From positions 2,294,001-2,358,000 of the forward strand of contig NZ_CP090978.1 of the NCBI RefSeq assembly GCF_021513275.1: DNA of 64,000 nt, written 5' to 3'. Made by a program: the position numbers and the translations under genes. The stretch is from Paenibacillus hexagrammi (GTDB lineage Bacteria > Bacillota > Bacilli > Paenibacillales > NBRC-103111). The notes under the pieces are model-generated. The model saw only the letters and a list, made by a program, of their open reading frames with translations, was not told where the DNA came from and made no database searches. Positions within the stretch are counted from its first letter, which is position 1; each line of letters begins with the position of its first letter. Positions 63,855 through 64,000 of this stretch are shown here, piece after piece.

Positions 63855-63907
63855 TGGAATCAAGAAGAGCAACAAACTCATTGATGTAAAAAACGGGAGG
63901 TTAGAGA

Positions 63908-64000
63908 ATGAGAAAATCGAAATTTATCCTTTCAGCTACGGTGTTGACACTTGCATTCAGCAGTATGCTTACAGCATGTTCCTCCAGTAATAATACCAGC
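63908..64000 (+). CDS. Solute-binding lipoprotein, 5' part only (window edge)
   Basis: ATG 63908 is 6 bases after GGGAGG. The visible 31 codons read a signal peptide with lipobox LTACSSS: MRKSKFILSATVLTL... The mature protein would be lipid-anchored at Cys. The length, Ser/Asn-rich start and position after GH127 fit a sugar-binding protein of an ABC importer. Confidence 0.75.
   Translation, partial: MRKSKFILSATVLTLAFSSMLTACSSSNNTS

Noticed and set aside
1..64000. CRISPR arrays, insertion sequences, rRNA or tRNA genes
   Set aside because: No direct-repeat array with unique spacers, no transposase, no rRNA core and no cloverleaf-like sequence could be recognised by reading.

Overview
The window is chromosomal DNA from a spore-forming, low-to-mid GC Gram-positive bacterium, most probably Paenibacillus or a close relative in Paenibacillaceae. 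The evidence is strong AGGAGG-type ribosome sites with frequent TTG/GTG starts, a T-box leader before thrS, a XerS recombinase, S-layer homology domains, an ECF41 sigma factor, an AdcCBA zinc uptake operon with Zur boxes, and many ABC sugar systems. No rRNA, tRNA, CRISPR array, transposase or prophage was recognised. Genes are dense and mostly on the + strand.

Layout. 1-9 kb: a frame-broken phosphonate-type ABC ATPase overlapping a low-molecular-weight tyrosine phosphatase, a membrane histidine kinase, a two-gene 2-oxoacid:ferredoxin oxidoreductase (gamma/delta fusion plus alpha/beta fusion), and an NlpC/P60 wall hydrolase behind a c-di-GMP-I riboswitch with its own terminator. 9-18 kb: YkuK, a CotS/APH-like kinase, a Cys/Arg-rich small protein, a YghZ-type aldo-keto reductase, xerS (frame-broken), a YlmA-type ABC ATPase, a membrane protein, and T-box-controlled thrS. 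18-29 kb: the most distinctive locus. A LacI regulator with three copies of one operator (TTTGGCGCAAA) precedes an apparent operon of Gfo/Idh oxidoreductase, two MalF/MalG permeases, a solute-binding lipoprotein, a large secreted GH114/TM1410-like glycosidase with FnIII and beta-sandwich modules, a sugar isomerase/epimerase and a second Gfo/Idh oxidoreductase. It looks like a utilisation locus for an extracellular polysaccharide, possibly one containing galactosamine.

29-46 kb: an NAD-epimerase, an asymmetric heterodimeric ABC exporter with an SRPBCC protein, a TetR/MFS pair with two matching operators, an FAD oxidoreductase/ECF41 sigma operon with a candidate self-regulated promoter, three methionine sulfoxide reductase activities (free-Met-R-SO reductase and MsrA-MsrB), an SDR, a class A PBP, and a uracil permease (frame-broken). 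46-58 kb: metabolic and regulatory singletons, an SLH protein, the adcCBA zinc operon behind tandem Zur boxes, and a tiny holin-like toxin. 58-64 kb: a methyltransferase, a second Xer-type recombinase, rpiA, a GH127 beta-L-arabinofuranosidase, and the start of a solute-binding lipoprotein at the window edge.

A caution runs through the whole window. At least eight otherwise well-conserved genes are broken by single-base indels, mostly in short homopolymers or doublets, and one carries a compensating pair. This fits residual sequencing error better than genuine gene decay. Coordinates of those genes are given across the break.
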